The notes under the pieces were generated by a model. It was not told the origin of the DNA. It saw nothing but the letters and a program-made list of their open reading frames with translations, and ran no database searches. DNA of 8,557 nucleotides, taken from contig DASRPA010000272.1 in assembly GCA_035646635.1 (NCBI GenBank), forward strand, positions 1-8,557, written 5' to 3'. A program made the translations under genes and the position numbers. This document shows, in pieces, positions 6,071 to 8,557 of the stretch. The DNA comes from JACDAL01 sp035646635. Its GTDB lineage: Bacteria > Actinomycetota > CADDZG01 > WHSQ01. Position 1 is the stretch's first letter; each line of letters opens with the position of its first letter.

Positions 6071-6370
6071 TCATCGAGAAGGGCTTTTGCTGGGAACCTC
6101 GTGGGCGCGCACCTGCTCCGCCAGCGTGCTCAAGAGCTTTTCGATGTCGATATCGAACCCCGTCTCCATCGACTGAAGTCGTCCCAGCACTTGCACAGCC
6201 CGCGCTACGGCCAGCTCAGCCTCCTTGACGGTCTCGACCAGGACCGGCGAGTAGTGGCGAGCGAATCGGGCCCCGCAGAAGGGGCATCGACCGGGGGCGT
6301 CTGAGTCAGGGCCGATCTGAGACAACAGGAAGGTTCTCCCGCACGTGTCGCATTTTGCTTCGATCTTCAT
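6071..6370 (-). CDS. Small zinc-ribbon protein with helical C-terminus
   Basis: This 99-residue protein opens with a zinc ribbon: Cys7-x2-Cys10 in KCDTCGRTF and Cys29-x2-Cys32 in GRCPFCGARF. After that (about 46-92) it is predicted helical and amphipathic (ETVKEAELAVARAVQVLGRL and IEKLLSTLAEQVRAHE), suggesting dimerisation or a partner-binding helix. It has no signal peptide. The start is supported by GGAAGG 6 bases upstream of the ATG. I do not recognise a named family. The arrangement of an N-terminal ribbon plus helices occurs in many small regulators and adaptor proteins. It precedes the atypical receiver by 4 bases and probably forms a two-gene operon with it. A function in a shared signalling or transcription-related complex is only inference. 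Confidence 0.75.
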   Translation of the reverse strand: MKIEAKCDTCGRTFLLSQIGPDSDAPGRCPFCGARFARHYSPVLVETVKEAELAVARAVQVLGRLQSMETGFDIDIEKLLSTLAEQVRAHEVPSKSPSR

Positions 6371-6444
6371 CGCTCACCTTCCTCGTCACCGCTTGTGCCC
6401 GTCGCGGGCGATATCGTCACATTCGAGCGTTCTCGCTCTCGGTT

Positions 6445-6454
6445 TTGGCGCCAA
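6445..6454. promoter_or_regulatory. Perfect 10-bp palindrome upstream of the zinc-ribbon operon
   Basis: TTGGCGCCAA lies in the 116-base gap before the zinc-ribbon gene, 75 bases upstream of its start. A smaller dyad, GAGCG-ttct-CGCTC (6425-6438), and CGATATCG (6409-6416) follow toward the gene. These may be operator sites; no convincing promoter hexamers accompany them. Confidence 0.3.
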
Positions 6455-6466
6455 TTTCGCTCCGGG

Positions 6467-6491
6467 CCTAGTGCCCCGTCGGGCCACTAGG
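6467..6491 (-). terminator. Inverted repeat overlapping the stop codon of the catalytic MetE-like gene
   Basis: CCTAGTG (minus strand) pairs with CACTAGG, and inside it CCC pairs with GGG around a 3-base loop with one G-G mismatch. The TAG stop at 6487-6489 lies within the left arm. No U-tract follows, so this is only a possible terminator or 3' mRNA structure. Confidence 0.4.
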
Positions 6492-7479
6492 ACTCTGCCC
6501 TAACGATATCGACAGCCTTCTTGATGTTCGTGAGTTTCGCCTGCGCCTCCTCGACTGTCCTGGTCTTGAGCCCGCAATCGGGATCGACGAAGAGCTTGTC
6601 TGCCGGCAACAGCTTGAGGGCGCGGCGGATGCCCTCAACCATGGTCTCGACTGGCTCCAGGACGTGCGAATGAACGTCGGACACACCGAGGCCCAAATAT
6701 CTTGTGAAGGGGTGCTCCCCGAAGCTCTGCAGAAGCGCGTAGTCGGAGTTCGCCAGCTCCAGATCGATCTGATCCACGGGGATGTCAAGCATTTTGGGAT
6801 AGGCGTCGTGGAAGTCCCCATAGCAAATGTGGGTGATGGTGTGAGCGCGCAGCGGTGCAGTGATGATCTCCATGGCCTCGATCACCAGGCTGAATTCATC
6901 CATGCGAGTGGAAGCAGCGGGCTCGTCGATCTGGATGAAGCGGGCGCCGGCGGCCTCCAGGTCCAGAGCCTCATCGCGTATCGCCCGGGCCACATCTAGA
7001 ACGAACGCCCTCCGGTTCCCGTAATGCTCATCGAAGGACCAGTCACAGATCGTGTAGGGACCCGTCAGCATGCCTTTGACGGGCTTGTCTGTGAGCGACT
7101 GCGCGAATTCCCACCATTCAACCGTGACTGCATGCTCTCTTCCCACCGGTCCAGTGGCGACGGGCTTGCGATAGTAGCGATTGCCGTATGCGCGCACTAG
7201 GCCCCCGATCTCGAGGCCGGGCAACTCCTCTGCAAAGAACGCCACCATGTCGCCTCGGTACTGTTCGCCATCCACGACGACATCGGTGTCGATGCTGTTC
7301 TGGAAATCGATCCATTCCCTGGTCGCCTGCCGCTCGAGCTCTCTCAGCTCCGCTCTGGCGATCTCGTTGCGAGCGTATTTGGCGCGGGCTCGCGTTAAAT
7401 ACGGGGGCTTCGGCAAGGAGCCAACCGATGTCGTCCACAGGCCCGCTCCTGGTAGGTCGATGCCGGACATGTCACTCAC
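6487..7479 (-). CDS. MetE C-terminal-half-like cobalamin-independent methionine synthase, catalytic zinc protein
   Basis: This 330-residue protein corresponds to the catalytic half of MetE. It has TTSVGSLPK near residue 16, VDGEQYRGDM (69-78), and TVEWWEFAQSLTDKPVKGML followed by TGPYTI (119-144), plus CDWSF. FIQIDEP is at 181-187 and PDCGLKTR at 300-307. The zinc ligands are all present: His217 and Cys219 (THIC), Glu241 (DLELANSD) and Cys302. Their offsets (+2, +24, +85) equal those of E. coli MetE His641, Cys643, Glu665 and Cys726. It should transfer a methyl group to the homocysteine thiolate in the cytosol. The donor may be methyl-folate or, as in the core Mes-type enzymes, a methyl-corrinoid. 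The GTG start overlaps the upstream gene by 8 bases; ATG at 7470, preceded by GGTGAG, is a credible alternative giving 327 residues. Confidence 0.88.
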   Translation of the reverse strand: MSDMSGIDLPGAGLWTTSVGSLPKPPYLTRARAKYARNEIARAELRELERQATREWIDFQNSIDTDVVVDGEQYRGDMVAFFAEELPGLEIGGLVRAYGNRYYRKPVATGPVGREHAVTVEWWEFAQSLTDKPVKGMLTGPYTICDWSFDEHYGNRRAFVLDVARAIRDEALDLEAAGARFIQIDEPAASTRMDEFSLVIEAMEIITAPLRAHTITHICYGDFHDAYPKMLDIPVDQIDLELANSDYALLQSFGEHPFTRYLGLGVSDVHSHVLEPVETMVEGIRRALKLLPADKLFVDPDCGLKTRTVEEAQAKLTNIKKAVDIVRAES

Positions 7480-8458
7480 CCGCTCTTCTTGCTATTTGGG
7501 TCAGACGCTCCAGCTTGGATCGCGCCTTATCGCGCGGCAAGAACTCGAGGCCCGCCGATGGTGCCAGGCTTAACCGGTCGGCGCCAAACTCTTCGAACAG
7601 CCTGTGGACGAAGGCGCCTACGTCGGATGTGGACTCGAGCAGGGTGTTTCGAGAATCCAGGACACCCGCCTGCAGCTTCGACTCCGGGGGAATCAGAGAA
7701 ATGAGCTCCTCATTCTCCGGGCCCGAGACGAAGTCGAGATGGAAAACATCGGCGGGCATGTCGAAGAGGTCGGCTCCGAGTCGCTTCGCGTCTGAGAAGT
7801 AGGTCGCCAGGACGACCTGAGGCAGCTTCAGTTCGGCGACGACGGCGCCAAGCGCGCGCCTCGCTAGAGGAAGATCCTCGGGGGCGTCGAGCAGCGCGGG
7901 CTCGTCGATCTGGATTATGCGCGCCCCCGCTGCCTCGAGCTCGAAGGCTTCCTGGGCCAGCACCCGAGCGAGAGCAAGCACGAACTTTTCGTGGGACGAA
8001 TAGTGATCGTCAAGCGAGAGTCGGGCGATGGTCAGGGGGCCGGGGATCACCGCCTTGACTGGTTTGGTCGCCACGGAGTCGGCGTAACGCCAGGCATCAA
8101 CCGAGACCGGGCCTCTCCATTCCACCGGTCCGACGCACACAGGGCGCCTGTAGTAGACGTTGTTGTCGAAGTAGCGCAGCAGACCCGAAAGCTCGATCCC
8201 GGCCATGTGGCTCGCAAATGGGGTCACGAGATCGTCCCAGCGGACGTGGCCGTCGGTGACCACGTCGACGCCGGCCTCTTCTTGCTCCGAAATCACCTCG
8301 GTGACCAGACGATCCTGCGCCTGGTGGAGATCCTCGACGGAAGCTTCGCCCTTTTCGAGGGACCGAAGGACCCTTCTGAGCTCAAACGGGATACTCGCTC
8401 CCGGCTTTTTCCCGCTAGGAGGCTTGGGGTAGGACCCCACGACGGTTGTATTGATCAT
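7472..8458 (-). CDS. MetE N-terminal-half-like protein lacking the zinc site
   Basis: This 328-residue MetE-fold protein shares with its downstream neighbour TTVVGSYPKPP (4-13), VTDGHVRWDDL (67-77), TKPVKAVIPGPLTI (131-144) and IIQIDEPA (181-188). The four zinc ligand positions are changed to Ala218, Tyr220, Asp242 and Ala302. Instead ATYFSD, VFHLDFVSG and the Arg-Asn of DSRNTLL match TTYFEG, LHVDLVHG and GRNVW of the E. coli MetE N-terminal half. That half arose by duplication of the catalytic half and helps hold the folate donor. The protein is thus most likely a non-catalytic partner subunit of the neighbour. It is intact and full-length, not a decayed copy. The start is supported by an excellent AAGGAG 5 bases before the ATG. 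It is the first gene of the pair. Confidence 0.82.
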   Translation of the reverse strand: MINTTVVGSYPKPPSGKKPGASIPFELRRVLRSLEKGEASVEDLHQAQDRLVTEVISEQEEAGVDVVTDGHVRWDDLVTPFASHMAGIELSGLLRYFDNNVYYRRPVCVGPVEWRGPVSVDAWRYADSVATKPVKAVIPGPLTIARLSLDDHYSSHEKFVLALARVLAQEAFELEAAGARIIQIDEPALLDAPEDLPLARRALGAVVAELKLPQVVLATYFSDAKRLGADLFDMPADVFHLDFVSGPENEELISLIPPESKLQAGVLDSRNTLLESTSDVGAFVHRLFEEFGADRLSLAPSAGLEFLPRDKARSKLERLTQIARRAGE

Positions 8459-8463
8459 CCCAG

Positions 8464-8469
8464 CTCCTT
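8464..8469 (-). promoter_or_regulatory. Consensus ribosome-binding site of the MetE-like pair
   Basis: AAGGAG with 5 bases (CTGGG) before the ATG at 8458, next to a TGCTAGCA palindrome at 8469-8476. In the remaining 99 bases to the window edge I see no clear promoter, riboswitch or gene. Confidence 0.7.
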
Positions 8470-8557
8470 GCTAGCAGCATCTGTACCAGGGCAGAGTTCG
8501 GCTTGCGGAGGCTTGAGATTACGTCACAGGTGGGCTCCGGCCCCGGAATGCCGGCGT

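Noticed and set aside
7188..7802. Plus-strand frame of about 200 codons across the junction of the MetE-like genes
   Set aside because: It is Arg/Ser-rich without motifs and antisense to two conserved enzymes.
7472..8458. The zinc-free MetE-like gene as a pseudogene
   Set aside because: The frame is intact over 328 codons with an excellent ribosome-binding site, and it retains signature residues of the MetE N-terminal half.

Overview
The window looks like chromosome from a high-GC Actinomycetota bacterium. The strongest evidence is a complete WhiB-type iron-sulfur protein, a family essentially confined to that phylum. A luciferase-like oxidoreductase of the F420-dependent type, a histone-H1-like basic protein, and well-supported TTG and GTG starts agree with this. 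I cannot name a genus; an uncultured or deep-branching lineage is plausible, but that is inference. No phage, transposase, rRNA, tRNA or CRISPR array is visible.

Every gene I can support is on the minus strand, so transcription runs from high to low coordinates. In that order: (1) 8458-6487, two coupled MetE-like genes; (2) 6370-5674, a small zinc-ribbon protein followed by an atypical stand-alone receiver; (3) 5535-5263, WhiB behind a likely promoter that overlaps a TGTAATT palindrome; (4) 5111-4677, a repeat-built basic DNA-binding protein that ends in a strong hairpin; (5) 4584-1345, a DUF302 protein, a PucR/CdaR-type regulator and an alkaline-phosphatase-superfamily hydrolase, tightly packed; (6) 1150-1, a luciferase-like oxidoreductase whose stop overlaps the start of a tatA-like gene cut by the window edge.

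The most interesting part is the MetE pair. The downstream protein keeps all four zinc ligands of the MetE catalytic half with E. coli spacing. The upstream protein has lost all four and instead shares signature residues with the MetE amino-terminal half. Gene order matches domain order, and the reading frames overlap. This looks like a methionine synthase kept as two polypeptides, either a split MetE or an ancestor-like two-subunit form. Split metE-like pairs are, as far as I recall, known in some archaea, so the architecture may not be wholly new, but it is unusual here, and the methyl donor (folate or corrinoid) is open.

The middle of the window is regulatory and chromosome-structural: zinc ribbon, receiver, WhiB and H1-like protein. 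The PucR group and the oxidoreductase/tatA pair look like ordinary accessory-metabolism and housekeeping operons. No stretch longer than 300 bases lacks a gene. The larger gaps (1151-1344, 5112-5262, 6371-6486, 8459-8557) hold the regulatory signals listed or nothing I recognise.
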